From positions 62,001 to 126,000 of the forward strand of contig CAVUKZ010000008.1 in the NCBI GenBank assembly GCA_963742205.1: 64,000 nucleotides of DNA, read 5' to 3'. Numbering within the stretch: position 1 is the first letter of the stretch; each line of letters begins with the position of its first letter. The translations under genes were made by a program, and so were the position numbers. Positions 6,878 to 15,685 of the stretch are shown here, one piece after another. Origin of the DNA: WHSW01 sp963742205. GTDB lineage: Bacteria; Actinomycetota; Thermoleophilia; Solirubrobacterales; 70-9. The notes under the pieces were generated by a model. The model was not told the DNA's origin. It saw nothing but the letters and a program-made list of their open reading frames with translations, and made no database searches.

Positions 6878-8875
6878 GCCCCGCGCCCGGCCGCCCGCTC
6901 GCGCAGCTTGGCGGCCGCTCGGCGACGCCGGCCGCGGTGCCCGCGACGCTTCACCGGCCGGTCCTCCCAGGCCTCCACCGGAACCCGGGCCAGGGTGTTG
7001 GCCAGGTCCTCGAGGGAGCGCAGGTCGTTGGGGTCGGCGCCCTGGTCGAGCAGCTTGCGCATGCTCGCGTTGCGAACGGCGGTCGAGGCGTCCTCGAACA
7101 GGAACACGGCCATCCGCGGGTCGTCCTCGGTCGGCTCGCCGACGGGGATCCCGCCCTCCTCGCCGACGGTGCGCAGCGCCGCCACCAGCGTCGCGCCCTC
7201 GCTTCCCGCCTCGGGGCGCAGAGCTTCACGCGGCAGGCGCCCGACGACGGCGCGGCGGAGGTCGTCCCGCACCCCGGGCTCGAGCGCGCGCAGCCCCTTG
7301 CGGGGACGGAAGTCGGCCGGCGTCCCGCGCCGGAAGGAGCGGATCATGTGGACGATCGGCTTCCAGTGCTCGGGCGGGATCGCGCGCAGCGGCGCCAGGA
7401 GCACGATCCAGAGCAGGCAGAGCGCGCCCGCCATCGCGAGCTCGAGCCAGTGGTTGAACTCGGGCAGCAGCTCGGCGAAGCCACAGATCACAACCGCGAG
7501 CGCGAGCGCGACGAGCACCTCGCGGTAGGGGAAGTAGAGCGGCTTCTTGCCGCGCTGGCCGCGGATGAACAGCACCAGGGCCGGGATCCCGAAGCCGACG
7601 ATCATCCCGACCGGGGCCGCGTAGACGCCGATCGCGCCGACCAGCAGCCAGGTGACGCCGATGAACACCAGCGCGGCCGCGACCACCCCGCCGATGAAGA
7701 AGGGCCGTTTCTTCGGTACGGCGACGTTCTGGTTGATCGTCCGATACAGCGCCGGCATCACGAACCCGAGCGCCGTGAACGGGATCAGCCCGGCTGCGTC
7801 GGCGTACGACGGCGGCGCGGCGTCGACCAGGACCTTGCCGGCGAGCACCATCGCCATCACCGCGAGAATGCAGATCAGGCAGAAGTAGGCGAGCAGCTGA
7901 CCGCCGGCCGTCTGCTTGCCGTACTGCTCCTGAAAGGCGTCCCACATCGCCGATTTTCGAAGCGGCCGCATCCCCATGCGGAAGCCCTGTGGGAGGAACG
8001 AGACGACGACGCCGAGCCGTGAGGCGAGGTGGTAGACGCCGAGCTCGTCGTGGCTGACGAAGCGCGAGAGGATGAAGATGTCGGCGTTCTGGATCAGCCA
8101 GAACGACATCACGATCGGCGCCCGGTAGCGGCCGCGCAGGATGATCTGCTTGACCTCGCCGAGGTCGAAGTTCGGCTCGAAGCTGCCGATCAGCAGGACG
8201 ACGCCGACGATGCCCGCGGCCGCCGTCCCGACCAGGGTGCCGAGGATCGCCCCCTCGACCCCGGAGCCGGTGGCGAGGAACGCGGTCAGCACCGCGAGGC
8301 CGAGCAGCGGCCGCGACGTGTCGGCGATCAGGAACGCTCCAGGGCGCCGCTCGAGCCAGAGCGTGATGTCGGCAGATCTTGAAGACGAGCATCGCGCCCG
8401 AGAGCAGGCCGGCGAGCGCGACCAGGTTCTCGTCCTCGGGGTCGCCGAGCAGGACGTCGGCAACCGGGCGCTTGAAGATGTAGATCAGCGCCGCGGAGAT
8501 GACGCCGAGCGTTATCGCCCAGGCGAGCCCCGCCCCGAGCGTGTGCGGTGGCGACGAGGAGACGACGTCGTCATCGTCGTCGTCGTCATCGTCATCGTCG
8601 CCGCCGCCGAAGGTGCGACGCACGGTGCCCGGCTTGACCAGCAGCGACGCGATCTGCGTGACCAGCCCGGCGAGGAAGGTCAGCAGGCCGAAGCGCGCCA
8701 TCTCGTCCGGGCCGAGGAAGGCGGCGACGACCAGGATCGAGACCAGCTGCATCGCGTTGGCGACGATCAGCGAGACGGCCTGGACGGACGAGTTGCGCAT
8801 CACGCGCACGCCGAGGACGGCCCCGGACCCGCCGGGGTGATCGTGCTTTTGCTTGTTGGGCTTGTCCTTGGGCAT
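6874..8875 (-). CDS. Polysaccharide/lipid-linked glycan flippase (MOP superfamily), one frameshift
   Basis: About 666 residues. The N-terminal part (SSVQAVSLIVANAMQLVSIL) and repeated pairs of hydrophobic helices over the first 430 residues are typical of Wzx/MATE-type exporters that flip undecaprenyl-linked or lipid-linked glycans. A cytoplasmic tail of about 230 residues follows, ending in a basic stretch RRGHRGRRRRAAAKLRERAAGRG. Between the second and third helices lies a run of 11 consecutive Asp encoded by GAT/GAC repeats (about 8563-8604 on the plus strand). The frame changes near 8374; removing one T gives continuous LVFKIADITLWLE. It opens the sulfotransferase/glycosyltransferase block and probably exports its product. 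Confidence 0.75.
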
Positions 8876-8904
8876 CGCTGTGCCCTACCCCGCGGCGGCG
8901 GGGA

Positions 8905-9795
8905 TCAGGCGTCCCAGATCGACCAGTTGGAGAAGTCGCGTCCGGTGAGCTCGCGCAGCCGCTCGCCGTCGGCGCGCAGCTCGGCGAGCGTGTCCGGGGG
9001 CAACGAGGCGCGCACGTCCGGGCGCTTGATCGCGCGGCGGAGGGGCAGGCGGTCGTCGAGCACCATCCAGAAGTTGGACGGGAGCATCCGCCCCCGGCGG
9101 CTGCGGCCCAGCTTCTCGAGCTTCACGGCAAGTCGCGTCGCCCGCGTCTTGCCGGAGGTCTGATGGCGCTCGTGCTCGAAGCGTGGGTGGTGAAAGTCCG
9201 GGTCGACGCCGATGAACTCGAAGATCCGCCGCAGCGTCTCCGTGCGTTCGTTGCGCAGCTCCGACTGCTGGAAGACGAGGACGTTGTCGCGCGAGTAGTA
9301 GGCCAGGAAGCGCTCGAGCTGCATCGCGTACTTCGACCGGGTCACGTAGGAGGTGTTGGGGTGGGTGAGCGTCTCGGCGAGGGTGCCCTTCTCGCGGCGC
9401 TTGGCGTAGTTGTGGACCCAGTGGGCGGCGATCCGCTCGAGCGGGTCGCGGACCATGTAGATCAGCTTCGCGTCCGGGACCACGGAGGCCATGCGCTCGG
9501 GGACGCCCTCGTGCTGCGGAAAGGCCGTGTAGTTGGGTGAGGCCTCGCCGCGGACCCGGGCCTCGGCGTCGAAGTGGGCCTTGTACCAGTCCACGCCGCG
9601 GGGCCAGTTGCGCTCCTCGATGAAGAAGTTGAGCTCCTTGGGCTTCGACATCGAGACCTCCGGGTGCAGGCCGAGGTAGTAGTGCAGGACGCTGGTCCCG
9701 CACTTCTGCGCCCCGATCACGATCAGGTTTGGCAGCGCGCCGGGGCGAGCGTCGGCCGCTTCAGCAAGCGGTTTTACGGGGGTTTGGGCCTCCAT
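8905..9795 (-). CDS. PAPS-dependent sulfotransferase (first of three)
   Basis: A 296-residue soluble sulfotransferase from ATG 9793-9795. The 5-prime phosphosulfate loop is IVIGAQKCGTSVLHYYL (about residues 24-40), followed by KPKELNFF, a motif common in Sulfotransfer_1/3 enzymes, and the 3-prime phosphate site YMVRDPLERIAAHW. These enzymes move sulfate from PAPS to a hydroxyl on a sugar, lipid or protein. An in-frame ATG 13 codons earlier (9834) is possible but adds a non-homologous extension. The gene overlaps the end of the glycosyltransferase gene by 22 bases, so they are co-transcribed. The acceptor is unknown; glycan or glycolipid is suggested by the neighbours. Confidence 0.85.
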   Translation of the reverse strand: MEAQTPVKPLAEAADARPGALPNLIVIGAQKCGTSVLHYYLGLHPEVSMSKPKELNFFIEERNWPRGVDWYKAHFDAEARVRGEASPNYTAFPQHEGVPERMASVVPDAKLIYMVRDPLERIAAHWVHNYAKRREKGTLAETLTHPNTSYVTRSKYAMQLERFLAYYSRDNVLVFQQSELRNERTETLRRIFEFIGVDPDFHHPRFEHERHQTSGKTRATRLAVKLEKLGRSRRGRMLPSNFWMVLDDRLPLRRAIKRPDVRASLPPDTLAELRADGERLRELTGRDFSNWSIWDA

Positions 9796-11316
9796 CGGAG
9801 CGCCCTCAGGGTACCGAAGGGATCGGCATTCCACCCCGGGCCGCGACCACCGCCCGCGTCCGCGGGCGCTCGGCCCGGATCAACTCGAGCCGCCGCCCGC
9901 ACGAACTCGTCGTACGTGCCCCCGGCGAGCTCCGCCTGCCGCGATCCCCGCGTCGGCACGTGCTCGACCCCTGCTCCGAGCGCCCGCAGGGCGCCGAGCT
10001 GCCCGAGCGCGTCGGTGACCACCAGCGTGCGCTCCGGGGGCTGCCCGGCCTCGGCGATGGCCGCCCCGACGGCGTCGACGACATCGTCGGCGGGCACGCC
10101 GACGGCGAACACCAGCGCCCGGGCCCGCGGCTGCGTGAGCTGCTGGCGCGTGAGTCGCACGGCGGTGTCCGGCAGGCTGGCGAAGAACGACCCCCAGCGC
10201 CGGCGGAAGTCCTTCGGCCCGCCCGCGAGTGGCGCTTTCCGATGAGGCGCTTTCGCCCTGAGGGCGAGGCGAGGCGTCGCCAGCCACGCCGCGGCCTGGG
10301 CCGCCCCCTCGGCCGGGCCGAGGGCGCCGAGGCGGTGGCGGATGGCGCCCCGCTCCGCCGGGTCGAGCATCCGCTCGAGCTTTGACTCGAGCTCCGGGTC
10401 GGCGGGGCCCGTGACCCCGAGCCCGATCCCGGCGCGCTCGGCGTAGCGGGCGCGGGCCGGTTGGTCGTCGGTGTCGCGCGGCATCGGCACGAACAGCGCC
10501 GGCACCCCGAGCGCGATCAGCTCGTGGTAGGCGTTGTAGCCGGCGGCGGCGACCGCGCCATCGAAGGCGGCGAAGTAGCGGCTCATCGGGTAGGTGGCGC
10601 TGAGCGCCACGACGCCGGCCGGGACCTCGTCGGCCTCGGCGAGGGTCGAGCTCAGCGCCGCGACCTGGGCCTCGCCCGCCGCCAGACGGGCGAGCGTGCG
10701 GCGGGTCGCCTCGCGCACCTCCGGCCCCTGGCCGAGGCTGACGAGGATCGTCGGCCGTCCCGGGGTCGAGGCCGAGCTCGGCCGCGGCCTCGTCGCGCGG
10801 GAGCAGCTGCGCGGGGTCGAGGAGCACGATCGGGCCGACGCGGTGGGCGCGGTCGCGCCGCGCGACCGTCGGGCCGGCGTCCTCGGACTCGGCCAGCTCG
10901 CCCGGCTCGAGCACGGCGTCGAAGGCGCCCTCGCGGCCGAGCGGCACCCGGCTGGAGCCCCGCTTCCAGAGCGGGCGCCGACACCAGACGGCGGTGCTGT
11001 CGGCGCCCAGCGCGCCCAGCAGCGCCTCGTACGGGTGGGTGCCGTCGAAGACGATCACGGCCGGGTCGGCCTCGGCGATCGCGGCCCGCAGCCGCGCCCG
11101 CAGGCGGCGCGACCAGCGGTAGTCGTTGCCGGACGCGGGCGTGCCGTAGGGGGGCACGTACTCGACCGGAAAGCCCATCCCCTCCACCACCGGCGCCGCC
11201 GCCGAGAGGGTCAGGAACAGCGGCTCGGCCCCGTCCGGCAGCCGCCGGGCGATCGCCATCGAACGCGTCAGGTGCCCGAGGCCCGTCCCGTTCGATGTCG
11301 TGAACAGGACCCTCAA
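9774..11316 (-). CDS. MurG/GT28-like glycosyltransferase, one frameshift
   Basis: About 514 residues. The N-terminus RVLFTTSNGTGLGHLTRSMA is a GT-B nucleotide-sugar fold opening with the GxGH motif of MurG-like enzymes; later come SATYPMSRYFAAFDGAVAAAG, GYNAYHELIALGVPALFVPM and PRDTDDQ, the usual donor-binding region. The two parts lie in different frames that join near 10,745-10,765, where the corrected reading gives TILVSLGQGPEVREAT. After the catalytic domain comes an extra alpha/beta domain (about residues 400-480, TLVVTDALGQLGALRALG) of unknown role. Such proteins transfer a hexose from UDP- or similar donors to a lipid or glycan acceptor. It sits between sulfotransferase genes, so it probably builds the acceptor that they sulfate. 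Confidence 0.75.
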
Positions 11317-12276
11317 TGCCCGTAGGCCGCGAGGGTGCGCTCGTACGAGCGCACAAGGACGGGCGCGCAGTGGTAGCCCTCGCGGTCGAGCCGCGCGAGG
11401 GTCTCCTCGTAGATCCCGGTGATCCGCTGCTGCTCGGCCTCGTCCAGGCCCTTGCGCCAGCGCTCCCGATGCGCGGCGTCGGCGCTCATCTCGGTCTCGA
11501 AGAACTCGCGCATCGCCGGCTCGTCCTCGACCCCGAGGAACTCGCGCAGCTCGGCGTAGGCCCCCTCGCGGTCGGACTGGACGAGCTCGTCGAGGCTGAT
11601 CACGCGCAGCCGGGCGCGGTCGGCCTCGGAGAGCCCGCGCACGCCCTCCTCGGCCTGGTGCAGCCGGTCGGCCCAGAACTCGATCCCGGAGATGACGTCG
11701 GTGGGATGGTGAGGCTTCTGTCGCAGCGAGACCTTCGACGAGCCCGAGTCGCGGCCGTCGCGCACCGAGTGCACGAACCGGGCCTCGGGGAAGATCCGCG
11801 CCAGGCCGTCGGCCGCCGCGATCGTGAAGCAGCTCATCTCCACCAGCACCGGCTTGTCGGCCTCGTCGGCGAGCGGCTGCAGCAGGTCGTAGAAGAGCGT
11901 CCGCGAGGCGCCGAGCAGGTCCTCACCATGAGTCCTCTCGAACCGCTCGGACCGCTTCCTCGAAGCGGTCCGGCGGGATTATTTGAGACAGGCCGCGGTC
12001 GCGCCCGCGCCCAAAGGCCCGCCATTTCGCCCGCACGTAGGCGCGGTCGCCGATCCGCACCCGGTGCCACCAGTAGCCGCGGAGCTTGGCGATGAAGTCC
12101 TCGGGCGTCGTCTCGCCGTTGACCACCGAGGCGAGCCCCTTGGGGTTGCAGTGAAAACGGCACTCGATCGGGACCCCGTGGAAGCGGGAGTGGCGGTCCA
12201 GCAGGTAGCTCAGCACGTGCGTGCCGCTGCGGCCGGTGCCGCCGATGAAGACCAGATCCGCGGGCGTCTCACTCAT
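11313..12276 (-). CDS. Sulfotransferase (second of three), one frameshift
   Basis: About 320 residues. The first half reads LVFIGGTGRSGTHVLSYLLD, the phosphosulfate-binding loop, and the second half carries the 3-prime phosphate site RFVHSVRDGRDSGSSKV. The halves lie in different frames joining near 11,935-11,945 (the corrected reading gives RTHGEDLLGASRTLFYD). A perfect 11-bp inverted repeat with a 3-base loop (11,948-11,972) lies right at the break. It is paralogous to the next gene (both have GGTGRSGTHVLS and the same SVRDGRD/VVRDGRD spacing), so a local duplication is likely. The start is taken at ATG 12,274-12,276, overlapping the upstream stop; a second ATG lies four codons earlier. Confidence 0.8.
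11948..11972. repeat. Perfect inverted repeat (11-bp arms, 3-base loop) inside a sulfotransferase gene
   Basis: The left arm CGGACCGCTTC (11,948-11,958) and right arm GAAGCGGTCCG (11,962-11,972) flank CTC. It lies in coding sequence, within a few bases of the point where the gene changes frame. There is no U-rich tail, so it is not a standard terminator. Confidence 0.7.
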
Positions 12277-13300
12277 TGGCTGGCCCACGATCGTAGACGT
12301 AGACCAGCGGGTCGAGGTCCTCGTCGCTGCGCTCGAGCGAGTGGCGCAGCAGCGGGACGCTGCGGGCGCCGGAGGCCTCCAGGCGGTCGAGCGCAGCGCG
12401 GTAGAGCTCGTCGATCCGGGCCGCCTTGCGCTCCGAGATCCCGTCGCGCCAGCGCTCCTTGTTCGCCTCCGCGGTCGTCATCCGGTTCGAGAAGTAGCGC
12501 CGGGTGCGCTTGGTCGCCGGGACGCCGAGGAAGCGGAACAGCGGCCGCATCGCTGCGCGGGCACGCTGGATGCGCACCAGCTCGTCCAGGCTGACCGTGA
12601 GCAGCTTGCCGTGGCCGATCGAGTCCGCCGCGTGCTCGATCGCGCCGATCCGCTCCTCCCACCACTCGATCCCCTGAACCCGGGTCCGCGGGCGCACGAT
12701 GCCGCGGGTCTGGGCGACCCTCGAGGCCGATGCGTCGCGGCCGTCGCGGACCACGTGGATGAAGCGCGCCTCGGGGAACAGGCGGGTCAGGGTGGGCGCC
12801 GCCGCCACGGTGTCGGTGCTCTGCTCCACGAGCGCCTCGCCGCGCGGGTTGTCCTCCCCCTCGCGCACGCCCTCGTCGATCCGGAACCAGAGCAGGTCGT
12901 AGAACAGCCGCCGGCAGGCGGCCTCGAGGTCGTCGTGGTCGGCCTCGAAGCGGGCCACGGCAGCGTCGTAGCGGTCGCGGTCGACGAACCGGTACATGCC
13001 ACGGAAGCGGCGCGTCTGAAAGCCGCGCCACCAGAAGCCGCGCATGCGACGGACGAAGGCCTCCGGCGTCACCTCGCCCGCGAGCAGGCCGGGGAAGCCG
13101 TCGGGGTCGGTGTGGAACCGGACCTCGACCGGCACCAGGCCGTAGCGGTTGTGGCGCCCGATGAGTCGCGAGAGGACGTGGGTTCCGCTGCGCCCCGTGC
13201 CGCCGACGAAGACCAGCTTCGCCACCTCGGGCGCTCGCGCTCGCGTCACGCCGCCGAGCACCGGGGAGGCGAGCTCGTCGGGAGTGCCGAAGTGCGGCAT
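12269..13300 (-). CDS. Sulfotransferase (third of three)
   Basis: A complete 343-residue sulfotransferase. VFVGGTGRSGTHVLSRLIG (about residues 30-48) is the phosphosulfate loop and RFIHVVRDGRDASASRV (about 190) the 3-prime phosphate site; SLDELVR and RWRDGISERKAARIDELY are shared with the neighbouring paralogue. The ATG at 13,298-13,300 overlaps the TGA of the big membrane protein gene (ATGA), and its stop overlaps the next sulfotransferase start by 8 bases. Two adjacent paralogues may sulfate different positions of one glycan. Unlike its downstream copy it needs no frame correction. Confidence 0.87.
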   Translation of the reverse strand: MPHFGTPDELASPVLGGVTRARAPEVAKLVFVGGTGRSGTHVLSRLIGRHNRYGLVPVEVRFHTDPDGFPGLLAGEVTPEAFVRRMRGFWWRGFQTRRFRGMYRFVDRDRYDAAVARFEADHDDLEAACRRLFYDLLWFRIDEGVREGEDNPRGEALVEQSTDTVAAAPTLTRLFPEARFIHVVRDGRDASASRVAQTRGIVRPRTRVQGIEWWEERIGAIEHAADSIGHGKLLTVSLDELVRIQRARAAMRPLFRFLGVPATKRTRRYFSNRMTTAEANKERWRDGISERKAARIDELYRAALDRLEASGARSVPLLRHSLERSDEDLDPLVYVYDRGPANE

Positions 13301-15681
13301 CAGGCCCCGCCCTTGCGCTGGTAGGTGTAGTGGTCGACGTACTGATCGCAGGCGTCGGCGAGCGCCACGGTGCGCGGCGGCGTGGTCGGCGAGGCCGCCA
13401 GCGCGCCCAGCCACACGAGACGCCGGGCGTCGAGCGTGCCCGCGAGGCCGCCCGGGTCGGCCGCCTGGACCGTGACCTCGTGCTCGCCGGCGTCGGCGCC
13501 GCGGACGTCGCCCGCGGGCCAGTAGGCGCCGCGGCCCGCGCCGCTCAGGTACATGCCGTCGAGCGACGCGGGCAGGTCGGCGACGCGCTCGCCGTCGAAG
13601 AGCACCGTGAGCGGCACCTGCGAGTGATACTGGAGCGAGAGCTGGTAGTCGCCCGGCTTCGGCAGCTCGATCGTGATCCGCGCCGTCCCCGGCGCCTGGA
13701 AGCCGCGCTCCTGCCCGGCGACCTCCGCGCCCGGTCCCGGCGGCTGGCGCCAGTTGGCGTACCGGGCGACCGCCGGCTTCGGGATCACGACCGCGTCGCC
13801 ACGCCGCCGGGGCCCGCCGTCGGGGCAGTGGAAGGTCGCGCCGGGCTGGAAGACGGCCGTCGGGCCATCGTGACCCTCGCCGGGGAGCACCTTGCTGCGC
13901 GGGGTGTCGCCCTGGCGCTCCCAGAGCACGTAGTCGCCGGCGCTCTCGACCGGCTTGAAGTTGGGCGGCGGGGTCGAGTTGAAGGCGGCGGTGGTGGTGA
14001 TCGCGTAGTCGAACTTGTCGAGCTGGCCGGAGTCCAGGGTGTCGAAATCGGCGGCGAGACCCTGCTGCCAGGTCTTCTCGGGCCGGGCGGCGATCTCCTC
14101 GGGGACGTACCCGGCGGGCGCGCGGGCAAGCGTCTCGCGCAGGTAGTAGCCGGCGAAGCGGTCGACCCCGAGGAAGGCGACCGGCTTGCCCTCGGCGCGC
14201 TCGGCGAGCCGTTCGAGGCCCAGCTGGCGATCGTCGAAGCCGATCGGCGCGTCGCGCAGGGCGATCAGGGTTGAGAGGGCCGCTGCCACGAATACAAGGG
14301 TTCCGATCGCGAGTCGCATGAGCCGGGTTGCTCGTTGCTCGTCGCTCGACGCTCGTGGCTCCAGCAGGCCGATCAGGGTGATCAGGAGGATCAGCGGGGC
14401 GATGATCGCCAGCGCCTTGGCCTGGACGTGGATCTCGGCGAAGGCGCGGGTGCCGATGTAGACGATCCCGCCGGTGACCAGCATCGCCAGCAGCGCGAGC
14501 CGGCGGCGGCGGATGAGCACCACGACGCCGTAGAGCAGCGCGAGGCCGGCCACGGCGACGGCGAGCAGCGATCCCGTGACCTCGCCGCGGACCACCCGGA
14601 AGTCGCCGGCGGGCCAGATCCCCAGCGCCTCGCCCCCGAACACCGGCGAGCTCAGCCGCCCCGCGGACGCCTGCACGTCGGCGATCTTGGAGGCGAACTC
14701 GCGCACGGGTGTGAACGCGACCACCGCGATCCCGACCAGGATCAGGGCCGCCACCCCGAGCGTCACCTTGTGGGCGGCGAGCCCGGCGCGCACGGCCCCC
14801 CAGTTCACCGGGCTGCGGCCGGCGATGGCCTCGAACGCCAGCCACACCGGGACCACGAGCACGAACCACGCGAGCCCGGGCGCGCTGAACGTGAACACGC
14901 TCGCCGCCGCGATCAGCAGGCAGACGGCGACGATCGAGCGCCACGGCGGCGGCTCGCGGGTGTGGCGCGAGCCGAGCGCGAGCGCGAAGGCCAGCACGAA
15001 GAGCCCCATCGCGGTCTCCTTGAACGCGCTCTGGGCGAGAAAGGAGGCGGCCAGGTAGGGCAGCCCGACGAGCACGGCGATCGCGAGCCGACGGCCGAGC
15101 GGGAAGCCCCCCATCGCACCCAGCGCCGTCACCCCGGTGAGCGCCGGGATCGCGAGCAGGAGGCCGTTGAACGCGCTCACGAGGTTCGCGCCGGTGACCT
15201 GGGCCGCGATCACGGCGACCGCCTGGGGTCCGACCGGATAGCCGAACCGCACCGCGCTCGGCTCCGGGCCGAAGCCGCGCTGCAGCCAGTCGGCCCAGTA
15301 GAGCTGCGCAGCGTGGTCGTTGGTGTAGACGCCCTCGCCCAGCACCCCGACGTGGCCGGAGACGGCGAAGGGGATGCTGGCGACCGCGACCACGATCACC
15401 CCCACCACGACCCCCGTCCACCAATCGGGCTCGCTGCGAGCCCGCAGATCGCGCACCACGGGGATGGCCGCCACCACCAGGAGCAGGCCGAGGAGGATCG
15501 CGGCGGTCGTCGCGCGCCCGGGCAGCCGGACCAGGAACGGCGCCAGCACGACCAGCGTCGCGAACCCCGTGACGGCCGAGAGCCATGGCGGGCGGCGAGC
15601 GCCGAGCACCAGCAGGATGGCGCGCCCGAGGATCACCGAGGCGGCGCAGATCAGGAGCGTGCAGGCGTAGATCGCGATCAT
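13300..15681 (-). CDS. Large polytopic membrane protein, GT-C-like (793 aa)
   Basis: The 793-residue product has about 12-13 hydrophobic helices over its first 480 residues and a long C-terminal extracytoplasmic part with a jelly-roll-like region (ITIELPKPGDYQLSLQY, VPLTVLFDGERVADLP). An acidic first loop, EGVYTNDHAAQLYWADWLQ, resembles the catalytic loop of GT-C (dolichol/polyprenyl-phosphate-sugar using) transferases, though no family can be named with certainty. Tandem heptamers at 14,327-14,361 encode a polar insert between membrane segments. It is coupled by ATGA to the following sulfotransferase gene, which suggests it supplies or presents the glycan that is sulfated. Confidence 0.65.
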   Translation of the reverse strand: MIAIYACTLLICAASVILGRAILLVLGARRPPWLSAVTGFATLVVLAPFLVRLPGRATTAAILLGLLLVVAAIPVVRDLRARSEPDWWTGVVVGVIVVAVASIPFAVSGHVGVLGEGVYTNDHAAQLYWADWLQRGFGPEPSAVRFGYPVGPQAVAVIAAQVTGANLVSAFNGLLLAIPALTGVTALGAMGGFPLGRRLAIAVLVGLPYLAASFLAQSAFKETAMGLFVLAFALALGSRHTREPPPWRSIVAVCLLIAAASVFTFSAPGLAWFVLVVPVWLAFEAIAGRSPVNWGAVRAGLAAHKVTLGVAALILVGIAVVAFTPVREFASKIADVQASAGRLSSPVFGGEALGIWPAGDFRVVRGEVTGSLLAVAVAGLALLYGVVVLIRRRRLALLAMLVTGGIVYIGTRAFAEIHVQAKALAIIAPLILLITLIGLLEPRASSDEQRATRLMRLAIGTLVFVAAALSTLIALRDAPIGFDDRQLGLERLAERAEGKPVAFLGVDRFAGYYLRETLARAPAGYVPEEIAARPEKTWQQGLAADFDTLDSGQLDKFDYAITTTAAFNSTPPPNFKPVESAGDYVLWERQGDTPRSKVLPGEGHDGPTAVFQPGATFHCPDGGPRRRGDAVVIPKPAVARYANWRQPPGPGAEVAGQERGFQAPGTARITIELPKPGDYQLSLQYHSQVPLTVLFDGERVADLPASLDGMYLSGAGRGAYWPAGDVRGADAGEHEVTVQAADPGGLAGTLDARRLVWLGALAASPTTPPRTVALADACDQYVDHYTYQRKGGA
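14327..14361. repeat. Tandem heptamer repeat, five units of GTNGCTC type
   Basis: Read on the plus strand the units are GTTGCTC, GTTGCTC, GTCGCTC, GACGCTC and GTGGCTC, filling 35 bases exactly. The repeat lies within the large membrane protein gene and encodes a polar insert (SSDEQRATR). A change of one unit would shift the frame. A related heptamer run occurs in the next gene and another in mfd. Confidence 0.75.
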
Positions 15682-15685
15682 CGGC

